A DNA stretch of 64,000 bases from CAYNYF01 sp964401385 (GTDB lineage: Bacteria; Planctomycetota; Phycisphaerae; SM23-33), in assembly GCA_964401385.1 (NCBI GenBank), contig CAYNYF010000002.1, forward strand, positions 29,478 through 93,477, written 5' to 3'. Of the stretch, positions 24,936 through 33,912 are shown in pieces. The stretch's first letter is position 1, and the number at the start of each line of letters is the position of its first letter. A model generated the notes under the pieces. That model saw only the letters and a program-made list of their open reading frames with translations, made no database searches and was not told the origin of the DNA. The translations under genes and the position numbers were made by a program.

Positions 24936-25712
24936 CTAGGACGATTGATTTGTGCTGGCGGGTTGGCCGGTGGGGCGTTTTGGCTTGGTCACGCCGAACC
25001 AGTCCCACCAGGGCCTCTTGGGCTCCGGCGGCTTGGCGAAGGGATCAGCCTTGGCGGCGAGGACCCTCTGCCATTCGTCGGCCTCGGGGCCGGCGTCCTC
25101 GCCGGTCAGCTCCCGGAGGGCCTGACTCGCGCGAAAGCGGACGCCGTAGGCCGGGTCTTGCAAGCATACAAGCAGCGTCGCCAGTACCTCGCGCCGCTGG
25201 TAGTGACGAAGCGCCCCCGCGGCGGCGGCGCGGACATCGACGGAGTCGTCGGTCGTGGCCGCTTCGGAGAGGATCTTGACGGGCAAGTCGGCTTCCTCCC
25301 TGGCGCCGGCGGCTAGGTCGACCATCCGATCCAGCGCCACGGCCGCATCCCACCGCACAACCGCGTCGGGGTCCTTCAGCGATGCCGCGACCACTTTGAC
25401 GTACTTCACATTCCCCGACCGGCCGAGGGCCCGCAGGGCGGCGCTTCGGACGGTGGCGGCCGGGTCGCCCGTCATGGCCGCGTAGTAGGTCAGATACGGC
25501 TCCCGCCTGCCCCGGCCCTTGCCGGAAAGCTTTTCAACGGCCTGGCGGCGCAGGTCGGCGTCGCACGACTTGAGCATCTGCTTGACCAATTGGTCGCGCG
25601 ACGGCCCGAACAGCCTGGTCATCAGTCTGCCGCGGGCTTTCCCATCACCGGAGCCGCACCCGGCCGCCGCAACCGCCGTCGCAAGAACAAGCAAGCGCGG
25701 GAAATACTTCAT
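24936..25712 (-). CDS. HEAT-repeat lipoprotein
   Basis: 258 residues. A lipoprotein signal MKYFPRLLVLATAVAAAGCG with the lipobox AAGC places it in an envelope membrane after Lgt/Lsp processing. The body is built of HEAT-like helical pairs (AATVRSAALRALGRSGNVKY, DAVVRWDAAVALDRMVDLA, SVDVRAAAAGALRHY, AYGVRFRASQALRELTG). The C-terminus is Pro/Lys/Trp-rich (EPKRPWWDWFGVTKPKRP). HEAT repeats usually scaffold protein contacts; no partner can be named. Its start overlaps the stop of murI as ATGA. Lgt, encoded in the same run of genes, would modify it. Confidence 0.83.
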   Translation of the reverse strand: MKYFPRLLVLATAVAAAGCGSGDGKARGRLMTRLFGPSRDQLVKQMLKSCDADLRRQAVEKLSGKGRGRREPYLTYYAAMTGDPAATVRSAALRALGRSGNVKYVKVVAASLKDPDAVVRWDAAVALDRMVDLAAGAREEADLPVKILSEAATTDDSVDVRAAAAGALRHYQRREVLATLLVCLQDPAYGVRFRASQALRELTGEDAGPEADEWQRVLAAKADPFAKPPEPKRPWWDWFGVTKPKRPTGQPASTNQSS

Positions 25713-26581
25713 ATCTCTTGTGCTCCGCGTCCGCCGACCATGGGCAGGCAGGCGGCCAGTTCGTCGGTGCCGACCCAGGCCACCTCGCCGACCTCCCGGC
25801 CGGCGAAGCGTCGGGCTACCCTGGCAAATCGCTCCGGGTTGTCGGTGGAAAAGCATCGCAGCGTGCCGCTGGAGCGGGCGCTGAGCAGCCCGCTGTCGCA
25901 CAGATGCGCCTGGATGCGCTCGGCGGCGGCCTGCCCGGGGTCCAGCAGCAGGGCCTCCGGGCCCATCAACTTGGCGATGGCGTCCGAAAGCAGCGGATAG
26001 TGCGTGCAGCCGAGAATGAGCACGGCCGGACGGGCACGCTGGAGGTCGTGCAGGTAGTCGCTCAGGACGTGCAGCACGATGGGGTCGTCCTGCGACCGGC
26101 CCTCCTCGACGATCGGCACCAGCAGCGGGGCGGCGGCCGCCAGAACCCGGCAACTGCCGTCCAGCGCCCGAATCGCCCGCTGGTACGCCCCGGAGATGAT
26201 GGTCGCCTCGGTGCCAATCACGCCGATGGTTCGCCCCTGGGCCAACTGGACGGCTCGCACCGCCGCCGGCTGGACGACCCCGATCACCGGCACGGGGCAA
26301 ATCCGGCAGATCGCATCCAGTGCCACGGCCGAGGCCGTGTTGCACGCCACCACCAGCAGTTTCGGATCGAACCGCAGGAGAAAGGCCGCGTCCTGCAAGG
26401 CGAAGTCCCGAACGGTGCGGGCCGACTTGATGCCGTAGGGTACCCGGGCCGAATCGCCCAGATACACCACGTCTTCGGTCGGCATTCGCTCCAGCAGTTG
26501 CCTGACGACCGTCAGCCCGCCCAGGCCGGAATCGAAGACGGCGATCGGCCGCTCCGCGCTCTTGCTGGCTCCCGCGTCCAT
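25709..26581 (-). CDS. murI: Glutamate racemase
   Basis: 290 residues from the ATG at 26581. MurI converts L- to D-glutamate for peptidoglycan. The N-terminal PIAVFDSGLGGLTVVRQLLE, YLGDSARVPYG, the first catalytic cysteine Cys80 in VVACNTASA and the second, Cys192, in ILGCTHYPLL are all present, with GTEATI between them. A much longer upstream in-frame extension lacks family similarity. No SD is visible. It lies 20 bases after the PHP gene and overlaps the HEAT lipoprotein gene. A complete murI shows that this organism makes peptidoglycan, a point once disputed for planctomycetes. Confidence 0.95.
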   Translation of the reverse strand: MDAGASKSAERPIAVFDSGLGGLTVVRQLLERMPTEDVVYLGDSARVPYGIKSARTVRDFALQDAAFLLRFDPKLLVVACNTASAVALDAICRICPVPVIGVVQPAAVRAVQLAQGRTIGVIGTEATIISGAYQRAIRALDGSCRVLAAAAPLLVPIVEEGRSQDDPIVLHVLSDYLHDLQRARPAVLILGCTHYPLLSDAIAKLMGPEALLLDPGQAAAERIQAHLCDSGLLSARSSGTLRCFSTDNPERFARVARRFAGREVGEVAWVGTDELAACLPMVGGRGAQEI

Positions 26582-26601
26582 TCGAGCAACGAGAGTATCA
26601 G

Positions 26602-27456
26602 TCAAGGGGCAACTCTGGCAAGAAGTTGTTGCACGGCGGCCAGGGGGACCCTCGGCCGTCCAAGGCGGGCTTCCGGCTTGCCGGAGCCGTGGAAGTCCGA
26701 GCCGCCGGTCACCAGTAGGCTCAGGCGCCTGGCCAGACCCAGGTAGGCGCGGGTCTGGGCGGGGCTGTGGTCGGAGTGATAGACCTCGACGCCGTCCAGG
26801 CCGTAGCCGACCAGCCAGCGCACGGCCCGCTCGAGCTGGGCGAAGTTGGCGCATTGAAGCTGCAAGGGGTGGGCCAGGATAGCCAGCCCGCCGGCGGCGT
26901 GAATGGCCTCGACCGCCTGGGCCGGCGCGAGCCGCTCCTTGTCAACGAAGGCCGCCGCCCCGTAGCCCAGGTAACGCCGGAAGGCCTCCGTGACGGTGCG
27001 GGCGTAGCCCTTCTGGCAGATGAGCTTGGCCATGTGCAACCGGCCCAGAACGGCCGTGTCGGAATCGGCACCGCCGGCAACCTGCCGGAGTTGGTCCATC
27101 GTCACGTCCACGCCCAAGGCCTGCAACTTGGCGATCATCTTGGGGTTTCGCTGGTTGCGCTGCTCCAGGAGGTCCCTCAGGGTTTCGGTCAAGACCGCCG
27201 AGGCCGGATCGAGCCCCAACCCGAGGATGTGCAGCGTTCCGCCGGAGAACCGGGCGGATATCTCCACGCCCGGGATGAAGCGAACGGGCAACCCCGCGGC
27301 GGCGCGGGCGGCCTCGGCCAAGCCGGCCAGCGTGTCGTGGTCGGTCAGCGCGATGGCCGCGAGGCGCTTGGACTCAGCTTGTTGGACCACTTCCGCGGGG
27401 GTTAGGTCCCCGTCGGACGCAACGGAGTGGATGTGCAGGTCGACGAAATTTCGCAT
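26602..27456 (-). CDS. PHP-domain phosphoesterase (RNase AM / TrpH-like)
   Basis: 284 residues. The N-terminus FVDLHIHSVASDGDLTPAE with the HxH metal pair, then ALTDHDTLAG and GVEIS, is the PHP signature. Later metal ligands lie in AILAHPLQL and TGGSDFHG. The family includes the 5'-3' exonuclease RNase AM (YciV) and 3',5'-nucleotide phosphatases; which activity applies is unclear. The last portion continues up to the stop at 26602. It sits in a tightly packed minus-strand run, 24 bases after the TPR gene and 20 bases before murI. Cytoplasmic. Confidence 0.9.
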   Translation of the reverse strand: MRNFVDLHIHSVASDGDLTPAEVVQQAESKRLAAIALTDHDTLAGLAEAARAAAGLPVRFIPGVEISARFSGGTLHILGLGLDPASAVLTETLRDLLEQRNQRNPKMIAKLQALGVDVTMDQLRQVAGGADSDTAVLGRLHMAKLICQKGYARTVTEAFRRYLGYGAAAFVDKERLAPAQAVEAIHAAGGLAILAHPLQLQCANFAQLERAVRWLVGYGLDGVEVYHSDHSPAQTRAYLGLARRLSLLVTGGSDFHGSGKPEARLGRPRVPLAAVQQLLARVAP

Positions 27457-27480
27457 GTCGCGTGTGCAGCGGACCGAAAC

Positions 27481-29841
27481 TCACTTTTCCCGACCAAAGG
27501 CTGCCGCCATCTCGCGAACGGCGGCGTCCGGGTCCTTCGCAAATACCTCCAGCAGCGTCTTGTAGCCCTTGGTCCGCTGGCCGGCCAACAGCTCGATCAG
27601 GCGCATCCGAACCAGGGGCGATGGATCCTCAACGTTCGGGCCCATCAGGGCGATGATCCTCCCGTCCAAGTCCACGTGCTGAAGGGCGGCAAGCATCTCG
27701 GCCCGGACCAGCGCCGAGGGCGCCTTGAGGAAAGCCCGCGTCATGCTCAGCAGGATGGGCTTCGTCAGCACCTTGGGGAAGGCCGCCTCGGCCTTTCCCT
27801 GCTCGACGCTTCGAACGTATCCCAAAAGCGAGGCGGTCAGCCGCGCCGCCCGGAGCTGGGCGGGCAGGTCGCCCTGTTGGAGGTCCCCCACGATGCAGGC
27901 CAGGGCGTACCTGACGGCGGTCTCGTCCGCCGACGCCTGGATGAATCCCGCCCGTTCGATCTCCACCGGTGGGATCTTCACGCCAGGCGCTGAAGACATC
28001 ACCTTGTCGCCGCGCTGGAGCGGGTCGAGGACCGCACTGACGGTAAGTTTCAGGTCCGCGATCGGGTGCGCCATCAGGAATGTCTGGGCCGGGCCGACGT
28101 CCAAGCGAACTCTCTGGCGGACGCTTTGGCCCGGCGGAAGATACCTCGGTGCGGGCAGGTGCGCCGCCGTAAGGTTAGGCAGGGCGGTCTTGGCGGCGCC
28201 TTCGACGGTGAGGCTCAGAAACACCACCGGCGTAAACAGCCCGTCCGGGCCGAGGGTAAGGCGATGCTGCGAGACGTTCTTTAGCTCGAGTGTGACGGCA
28301 ATGGGTTCGCCGGGCGCGACCCTGTTGGCCGCGGCGGCCAGCGTGATGCTGACGAGCCGTTCGGGGAAACGGCCGATTTGAAAGACGTCCGCCGGCAGCT
28401 TCGCCTGAACGTCCCGGAGTTGCTTGGCGTGCGGCACCGGCGGCAGAGCTACCTTGTGCTTGCTGGCGACAGCGGCCAGCTCGCGCCAGGCCGGGCCGGT
28501 GCGCGGGTTGCCTGCGGCCTCAAGCAGCACCGCTTGCGCCTTGGCCGGCGCGCCCGCCGCGAAGTAGTGCCGCGCGAGGATGGCCGCCGCGAAGGGGTCT
28601 TTGGCCGCCAGCGGGGTCAGGAGCTTCAGGCCCCCCTGGACTTGGCCCGCCTCCATTCTGGCGGCCCCGAGCACGCGCTGGATGAAGGGGTCGTCCCCGG
28701 CCGACATTTCCGCGGCCTTGGCCCATTCCAGAGCCACCTTGGGCTGGGCGCGGAAGTGAAGATCGAACCATCCCAGCTCGGCCATTTGCGACCCGGTGCG
28801 CTTGACGGCGGGGGCGCTGAGCGGCTCGTACACCCTGGCCATGAAATCGACGTGTGCCTTCGCCTGGTCGTCTTGCCCCAACGAGCGGCAGGCCTCCACC
28901 ATCAGCGCCCGCAGAGCCAGGCTGTGCCCGTGCTCCTTGGCGACGGACTGGAACAGCTCCAGGGCCTTGGCGGCCTGGCCGGAGTCGAGCATCGCGTTGG
29001 CATAGTCGATCAGGAACGTGTTCAGAACGTTCTGGGCCGGGGGCCTGTCCTTGGAAAGGGCGTAGCCGTGCTCGTAGAACTTCAGCGACTCCAGGTACAG
29101 CCCGGCCGACTGAAGCCTCTGGGCTAGCTCCCAGGCGGCGTCGAGGTCTCGGGGATTGGCCTGAAGGGATTTCAGCGTCAACTGGAAGGCGTCGATCAGG
29201 CCGGTTTTCTTCTCCAACCGCGCCTGCTCCCGAAGCGCAGTCGGCTCGTCGGGATCGAGCTCCAGCGCCCGGCGGCAGGCCGCCTTCGACTTTGCGGTGT
29301 CTCCCTGGCGGAAGTAGACTTGACAAAGCTCGGCCTCGGCCGCGGCGCGGAACTCCGGCAGGAACCGTTCGCGGGCGACGATCTCCTCCAGCAGTGCCCG
29401 GCGCTGGTCGGCCCGGTTGAGCGTAGCCTGGCCCAGGTGCATCCAGCGGACGGCCATGGCGTAGTCATTCGGGCGGGCCCGCAGGTAGCGGTCGGCCGCG
29501 GCGGTCGCTCGCTCCAGCTCGCCGGAGCCCTCGTACAGGTCAACCAACTGCCGGTTGGTCCGGACATGATCGCCCCGGAGACGACTGGCGTATCCCAGCA
29601 GGGCGCGGATCCTGCCAAAGCGCGCGACGACGGACTCGTCCCGGAGGTGTCCGAGGCAGCGGGCGGCGTGATTGAGGCTGTCCACCGTCAGCGCTGCCTC
29701 GGGCGCCGGCGCGGTGCTCGGCGCCGTGGCCGTTCCGGCCGGGGCCGACTGAGCCCCGGCAACAACCCACGTGGGAAAGATCCACAGCAGCGCCGCCGCC
29801 CCTGCCGCCCACAATGTTGAGCTGATCGCTCGTGTCTGCAT
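27481..29841 (-). CDS. Exported TPR protein with HEAT-like C-terminus
   Basis: 786 residues. The N-terminus has a hydrophobic segment (TLWAAGAAALLWIFPTWVVAG) as signal peptide or anchor, followed by an Ala/Thr/Pro linker. Residues about 55-480 carry TPR-like helical pairs (GELERATAAADRYLRARPND, GDTAKSKAACRRALELDPDE, ANAMLDSGQAAKALELF). A beta-type domain follows (PGEPIAVTLELKNVSQHRL), and the last 130 residues look HEAT-like (SALVRAEMLAALQHV, SPLVRMRLIELLAG, DAAVREMAAAFG). No enzyme motif. It lies 13 bases after the degenerate HtrA-like gene, so the two are likely one transcript and may form a periplasmic scaffold. Function unknown. Confidence 0.82.
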   Translation of the reverse strand: MQTRAISSTLWAAGAAALLWIFPTWVVAGAQSAPAGTATAPSTAPAPEAALTVDSLNHAARCLGHLRDESVVARFGRIRALLGYASRLRGDHVRTNRQLVDLYEGSGELERATAAADRYLRARPNDYAMAVRWMHLGQATLNRADQRRALLEEIVARERFLPEFRAAAEAELCQVYFRQGDTAKSKAACRRALELDPDEPTALREQARLEKKTGLIDAFQLTLKSLQANPRDLDAAWELAQRLQSAGLYLESLKFYEHGYALSKDRPPAQNVLNTFLIDYANAMLDSGQAAKALELFQSVAKEHGHSLALRALMVEACRSLGQDDQAKAHVDFMARVYEPLSAPAVKRTGSQMAELGWFDLHFRAQPKVALEWAKAAEMSAGDDPFIQRVLGAARMEAGQVQGGLKLLTPLAAKDPFAAAILARHYFAAGAPAKAQAVLLEAAGNPRTGPAWRELAAVASKHKVALPPVPHAKQLRDVQAKLPADVFQIGRFPERLVSITLAAAANRVAPGEPIAVTLELKNVSQHRLTLGPDGLFTPVVFLSLTVEGAAKTALPNLTAAHLPAPRYLPPGQSVRQRVRLDVGPAQTFLMAHPIADLKLTVSAVLDPLQRGDKVMSSAPGVKIPPVEIERAGFIQASADETAVRYALACIVGDLQQGDLPAQLRAARLTASLLGYVRSVEQGKAEAAFPKVLTKPILLSMTRAFLKAPSALVRAEMLAALQHVDLDGRIIALMGPNVEDPSPLVRMRLIELLAGQRTKGYKTLLEVFAKDPDAAVREMAAAFGREK

Positions 29842-29854
29842 CGTTTTACCGCCG

Positions 29855-31252
29855 CTACTGCGGAGGCAGCGTGATCATCAGCATCTGGCGGTCCTGTTCG
29901 CCGCGCTTGACCAGGAACTGCACCGGCTCTGTCGCGGCGGACAGTTCCTTGAGCACCTTGCCCAGCGTCTCCACGTCCGGAATCGGCTTGTCGCCGACGT
30001 GGGTGATGATGTCGCCGGGCTGCAACTTGCCCGTCGCCGCCGGCGAATTCGGCAGCACCAGCGTCGCCAGCACGCCCCGGGTGGTGAGCGCGCTCACCCG
30101 GCCGGGGTAGCGGTCGAAGTCCACCAGATTGCGGCAGGCGATGCCCAGCGCTTGGTTGTAGTAGCGGGGCGCCTCGTGCGGCTGGAGCGGCATCAGCTCC
30201 AGCGTCACCTGGGCCTCAAAGGTCGACCCTTCGCGGAAGAGGGTCAGCGAGATTCGATCCCCGGCCTTGAAGCGATACAGCAGCCGCCGGAAATTCGTGG
30301 CAATCAGTGCTGGCGTGGGCAGCTCCGGCAGCGGCTTGCCGTTCAGGCCGACGATGGCGTCGCCCTGCTTGACGTTGGCCTTATCGGCCGGCCCGCCCGA
30401 TCGCAGTTGCTCGATCAGAACGGCCGGCTTGCCCGCCGGCAGCTTCTTGATCTCGGCCTCTTCGGCGGCAACGCGCTTGTATCTCCACACGCCCATCCAC
30501 GCCAGCCTGCGCGACTCTCCCTTTTGGGGGATCCGGCCCAGGACATGGGCGAATTCCGCAACGGGGAGGAAGAATCTGGTGCTTTGCAGGCCCGCCAGAC
30601 CGATCTCCGTCCATCGATTTCGCAGCAGCATTCGGAATTCCATCGGAATCTGCTGGGAGACGATGCCGACCATCCGACCGTCCGAGGCGAACACCGGGCT
30701 GGAGGCATTGGTCAAATCCCCGCCGCTGACATAGATCACCTCGCCGGGCATGCGAAGCTTGGCCGCCACCCGGGCGACGCCGACGTACGGCACGTTCCCC
30801 GTCTGCGGGCCGAGCAGCCCCACGCCGATCACCTGCTGACCCAGTTTCAAGTCCACGCGGACGAACTTCAGGTCCTTCCAAGGGTGCTTGCCCGTGACGC
30901 GAAGGAAGGTGAGGTTCTCTTCCGGATCGGTGCCCATCAGCTCGGCTTTGAACTTTTTCTCGGTCGAGCCGCTGGGAATCAGGAAGAAGTCTCTGAATTC
31001 ATCAGCCGGCACGGCCCCGGAGACATCGCGCGTGAGGAAGACGCCGTTGGCCGCATCGATGCAGACGCACTGCCCGATGCGCTTCTGCACGCCCACCATT
31101 TCGTTGTGGTAGACGTACTCCAGGCGTGCCAGGGCGCTGCTTGCCTTGGCCGCTATTTGCGCGATGGCATCCTCCGACGCCCCTTGCCCGTACGACGCCG
31201 CCGTCAGAGAGCATATCAGGCCCAGCGCGAGCGGCACCTTGTTTCTATTCAT
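29855..31252 (-). CDS. HtrA/DegP-like protein with two PDZ domains and a catalytically degenerate protease domain
   Basis: 465 residues. A signal peptide (residues 1-23, ALGLICSLTAASYGQ) leads to a trypsin-like domain, then PDZ domains at about 255-355 (containing GGPADKANVKQGDAIVGLNG) and 365-460 (containing NSPAATGKLQPGDIITHVGD). By motif alignment with HtrA, all three catalytic residues are changed: Asp76 in FLTRDVSG where the His belongs, Asn113 in TDPEENLTFL where the Asp belongs, and Ala183 in DLTNASSPVF where GNSGGP would carry Ser. It is probably an inactive, peptide-binding periplasmic protein. The start overlaps lgt as ATGA. Confidence 0.85.
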   Translation of the reverse strand: MNRNKVPLALGLICSLTAASYGQGASEDAIAQIAAKASSALARLEYVYHNEMVGVQKRIGQCVCIDAANGVFLTRDVSGAVPADEFRDFFLIPSGSTEKKFKAELMGTDPEENLTFLRVTGKHPWKDLKFVRVDLKLGQQVIGVGLLGPQTGNVPYVGVARVAAKLRMPGEVIYVSGGDLTNASSPVFASDGRMVGIVSQQIPMEFRMLLRNRWTEIGLAGLQSTRFFLPVAEFAHVLGRIPQKGESRRLAWMGVWRYKRVAAEEAEIKKLPAGKPAVLIEQLRSGGPADKANVKQGDAIVGLNGKPLPELPTPALIATNFRRLLYRFKAGDRISLTLFREGSTFEAQVTLELMPLQPHEAPRYYNQALGIACRNLVDFDRYPGRVSALTTRGVLATLVLPNSPAATGKLQPGDIITHVGDKPIPDVETLGKVLKELSAATEPVQFLVKRGEQDRQMLMITLPPQ

Positions 31253-32367
31253 GATTTGCTTCCTTTCCGTTGTCTGGCGGAGGCTGATTTTCTCGTTTCC
31301 GCAGCGGCGAGTCGTTCACGCCACGACGGGCCGGCCTCTGCGGACATCCACCGCAATACAAACCATATCAGCAGCCCCGAGAGCAGCATGGCCACGGAGG
31401 TGTACTGGTTGTGCGTCAGTTCCAATTGGAGCAGGGCATGTGGGTTGTCGCCGCGCAGGCTTTCAAGGACAAAGCGCGTAATGGGATACAGCACCAACAT
31501 TAACGCGAAGACTTGTCCTTCGCGCCGCCGCAGCCGGGAAAAGCCCAGCAGCACGCCTGTGATCAGCAAAGCGTTGATCGCTCCGAAGGCCTGCGCAGGC
31601 TGGATGGGTAACGAGCGAAGCGCCGCCGCTTGGCGGGCCTGCGCCGGCGTCAACTCCGAGGGCATCTTCACGAGCCGTTCACCGCTCTTGCTTCGTTGGA
31701 CGTTCCCGTCCCGGTCTTTCCGGAAAAGCCACGAGCGCACGCCGATTTCGCGCAGGGCTTCCTCTGGCAAGGTGGCGGCCTGGCTGTGAAAAGCCGGCGA
31801 CGACGCGGCCCCGCCGAAGGAATTCGGCCCCTTGCCGTACCGCAGCAGGGGCTTGGCGGCATAGGGGAAACGCATCCCAAGGGAATAATGGGCACCGCAG
31901 CGGGCACCGTAACAGCAACCGTTCAACAGACAGCCCATCCGCCCGAAGGCCAGGCCGATCATCAGCGAGGGGGCGATGATGTCCATATACCGTCGCATCG
32001 GCAGTCGCCGCAGACGCAGGTAAGCCGCGATGGCGATCACCGCCAGGGCGGCCCCACCGTAGTAGATAAGCCCCCCGGAGGTGATGTTGAAAATCTCCGG
32101 CAGCGGGTGCTTGTGCCAGGCGAATTGACTGTCCCAGCGCTCGATGACGAACGCCGCCCGCGAGCCGGCCACCCCGGCCACTAACGCCAGCAGCCCCAAG
32201 CTTGTGACCGCGTCCTGATCTTCGCCAAAACGCCTTGCCCGCCACCGTGCAAGATAAATCCCGACGAGAAATCCCAGCACGAGCATCAGCCCGTAGCCGT
32301 AAATGCGCAGACCAACCGACTGGCCGAACAGGTTGATCTCGCCAAAATCAATAATGACCTGTTGCAT
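31249..32367 (-). CDS. lgt: Prolipoprotein diacylglyceryl transferase with an internal insertion
   Basis: 372 residues against about 260-290 for typical Lgt. It transfers diacylglycerol from phosphatidylglycerol to the lipobox cysteine of prelipoproteins. Membrane helices and signatures are visible: LRIYGYGLMLVLGFLVGIYL, SGGLIYYGG, GRMGCLLNGCCYG (the GRxG signature) and ITRFVLESLRGDN. Between MRFPYAAKP and PIQPAQAFGAIN lies roughly 70 extra, charged residues in a periplasmic loop, and the usual HPTQLYE segment is replaced by LPIQPAQAF. Inner-membrane enzyme; substrates in this window include the HEAT and TolC-like lipoproteins. Confidence 0.92.
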   Translation of the reverse strand: MQQVIIDFGEINLFGQSVGLRIYGYGLMLVLGFLVGIYLARWRARRFGEDQDAVTSLGLLALVAGVAGSRAAFVIERWDSQFAWHKHPLPEIFNITSGGLIYYGGAALAVIAIAAYLRLRRLPMRRYMDIIAPSLMIGLAFGRMGCLLNGCCYGARCGAHYSLGMRFPYAAKPLLRYGKGPNSFGGAASSPAFHSQAATLPEEALREIGVRSWLFRKDRDGNVQRSKSGERLVKMPSELTPAQARQAAALRSLPIQPAQAFGAINALLITGVLLGFSRLRRREGQVFALMLVLYPITRFVLESLRGDNPHALLQLELTHNQYTSVAMLLSGLLIWFVLRWMSAEAGPSWRERLAAAETRKSASARQRKGSKS

Positions 32368-32455
32368 GAATCTCTTGTCGGCGCGAGCTATGCGCTAACC
32401 TGCCCTGCAATCACGCTAGTAGCCGTCCCCGGTCAGGAAAGCCAGAGGCCGCATT

Positions 32456-33322
32456 CTATTCGCTGCTCCCGGGCGGTTCCAGGGCCATGTTGTCAATCAG
32501 TCTCGCCGAGGAGAACCTCACCGCCACGGCCATGACAGCCGGGCGCTGTATCATTTCTACGTCGGCCAGGCTCTCGGCGTCGACAACTTCTACGTAGTCA
32601 ATCTCGGCCAATGAAGCCCGTTTGGCCAGGTGTTTGCGCGCCGCCTCGGCCACGCGGCCGGCCCGGCGCTCGCCTGCGTCGACCAGCCGCCGAGCCAGTT
32701 GCAGCGATTCGTGCAGCGCCGTCGCCTGGGAACGTTCTTCGGCGCTGAGGCGGACGTTTCGGCTGGACATCGCCAGGCCGTCTTTCTCGCGGACGGTCGG
32801 ACGCACCTCGACCAGGACCGGCATGTTCAGATCGGCGACCATCCGCCTGATGACGGCCGCCTGCTGGTAGTCCTTGGCGCCGAAATAGATGCGGTCGGGG
32901 CCGACAATGGCGATCAGCTTGGCCACTACGGTGCAGACGCCGTCGAAGTGCCCCGGCCGAGAGGCCCCGCACATGCGTTCGGTCAGCCCGGAAACATGCA
33001 CCGACGTGGCGAAGCCGGCCGGATACATCGTCGCCGGCTCCGGTGTAAAGACCGCGTCCACGCCGTGGGCTTCGCATCCGGGCAGATCCGCCTCCAGAGT
33101 CCGGGGGTACTGCTCGTAGTCTTCACCCGGCCCGAACTGGGTGGGATTGACAAAGATGCTGACGACGACGAAGCCGCAGCCCTCGCCGGCGGCGTCGATG
33201 AGGCTGTAATGGCCGTCGTGCATCGCTCCCATTGTCGGCACGAGGCCGACCGCTCCCGCCCCGCCGCGCCTGGCCTCGGCGACAGCCTGGCGAATCTCCG
33301 CAATCGTTCTGGCCTGCTTCAT
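32456..33322 (-). CDS. panC: Pantothenate synthetase
   Basis: 288 residues from the ATG at 33322. PanC joins pantoate and beta-alanine with ATP to make pantothenate for coenzyme A. Seen: GLVPTMGAMHDGHYSLI (HIGH-like), VSIFVNPTQFGPGEDYEQYP, PGHFDGVCTVVAKL, YFGAKDYQQAAVIRRM, and the KMSKS-like MSSRNVRLS. The complete fold is present. Its start overlaps the preceding kinase gene as ATGA, so the gene trio folK-kinase-panC is translationally linked. An 88-base gap precedes lgt. Confidence 0.96.
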   Translation of the reverse strand: MKQARTIAEIRQAVAEARRGGAGAVGLVPTMGAMHDGHYSLIDAAGEGCGFVVVSIFVNPTQFGPGEDYEQYPRTLEADLPGCEAHGVDAVFTPEPATMYPAGFATSVHVSGLTERMCGASRPGHFDGVCTVVAKLIAIVGPDRIYFGAKDYQQAAVIRRMVADLNMPVLVEVRPTVREKDGLAMSSRNVRLSAEERSQATALHESLQLARRLVDAGERRAGRVAEAARKHLAKRASLAEIDYVEVVDAESLADVEMIQRPAVMAVAVRFSSARLIDNMALEPPGSSE

Positions 33323-33912
33323 TTCAGGGCCTCCCGAACTTCCCCGATCAGTTTCGCTCGGGCGTCGCCCGCCAGCAAGTCCACCGCACACACATCGACG
33401 GACAGCACCGGGCAGTCGGCCGCAGCCACGACTTCGCGATACGCCTGGCGCAAGCCGTTGATGAACTCGGGCATAAAGGTCAGCTCGTGCCGCCGCCGGC
33501 GCCGCGCAATCCGCTCCAACAGGACCGTCTCATCACCGTCCAGGGCGATTAGCAGGTCGGGCGGCTTGACCGTTTTGGCGCCGGGTTCGGCCAGGCGGCG
33601 ATAGACAGCGAGGTCCTCGGCCGACAGGTTGCTCGCGGCGTGGACGCTGTCCTGGCAAAAACCGTAGTCGCTCACCGCCAGGCCGGTCTCCGGCCAGGTA
33701 GCCACGTCCAACTGTGACAGGCGGGAGAACAAGAAGTACAACTGCGCCCGCAGCGCGAATTCCCGCCGGCCGAGATAGGCGCCCTCCAGAAACGGGTTGC
33801 CGGCATAGTCCTCGCGGATCAGCCGGGCCGGCAGGGCTTGGGAAAGCCATTCGGCCGTGGTGGTCTTGCCGGAGGCGGGCGGGCCGATGATGCTGATCAG
33901 GGCCGCGCTCAC
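33319..33912 (-). CDS. Deoxynucleoside-kinase-like P-loop protein
   Basis: 197 residues from a GTG start. The Walker A motif GPPASGKTT is at residues 10-18; RLIREDYAGNPFL and LYFLFSRLSQLD follow as in the deoxynucleoside kinase family, and LLIALDGDETVLLERIARR holds the Arg-rich lid. The usual ERS motif is replaced by SDYGFCQDS. The family phosphorylates deoxynucleosides for nucleotide salvage. Its placement between folK and panC with overlaps on both sides (GTGA, ATGA) suggests a link to cofactor synthesis, and another small-molecule substrate cannot be excluded. Confidence 0.8.
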   Translation of the reverse strand: MSAALISIIGPPASGKTTTAEWLSQALPARLIREDYAGNPFLEGAYLGRREFALRAQLYFLFSRLSQLDVATWPETGLAVSDYGFCQDSVHAASNLSAEDLAVYRRLAEPGAKTVKPPDLLIALDGDETVLLERIARRRRRHELTFMPEFINGLRQAYREVVAAADCPVLSVDVCAVDLLAGDARAKLIGEVREALK

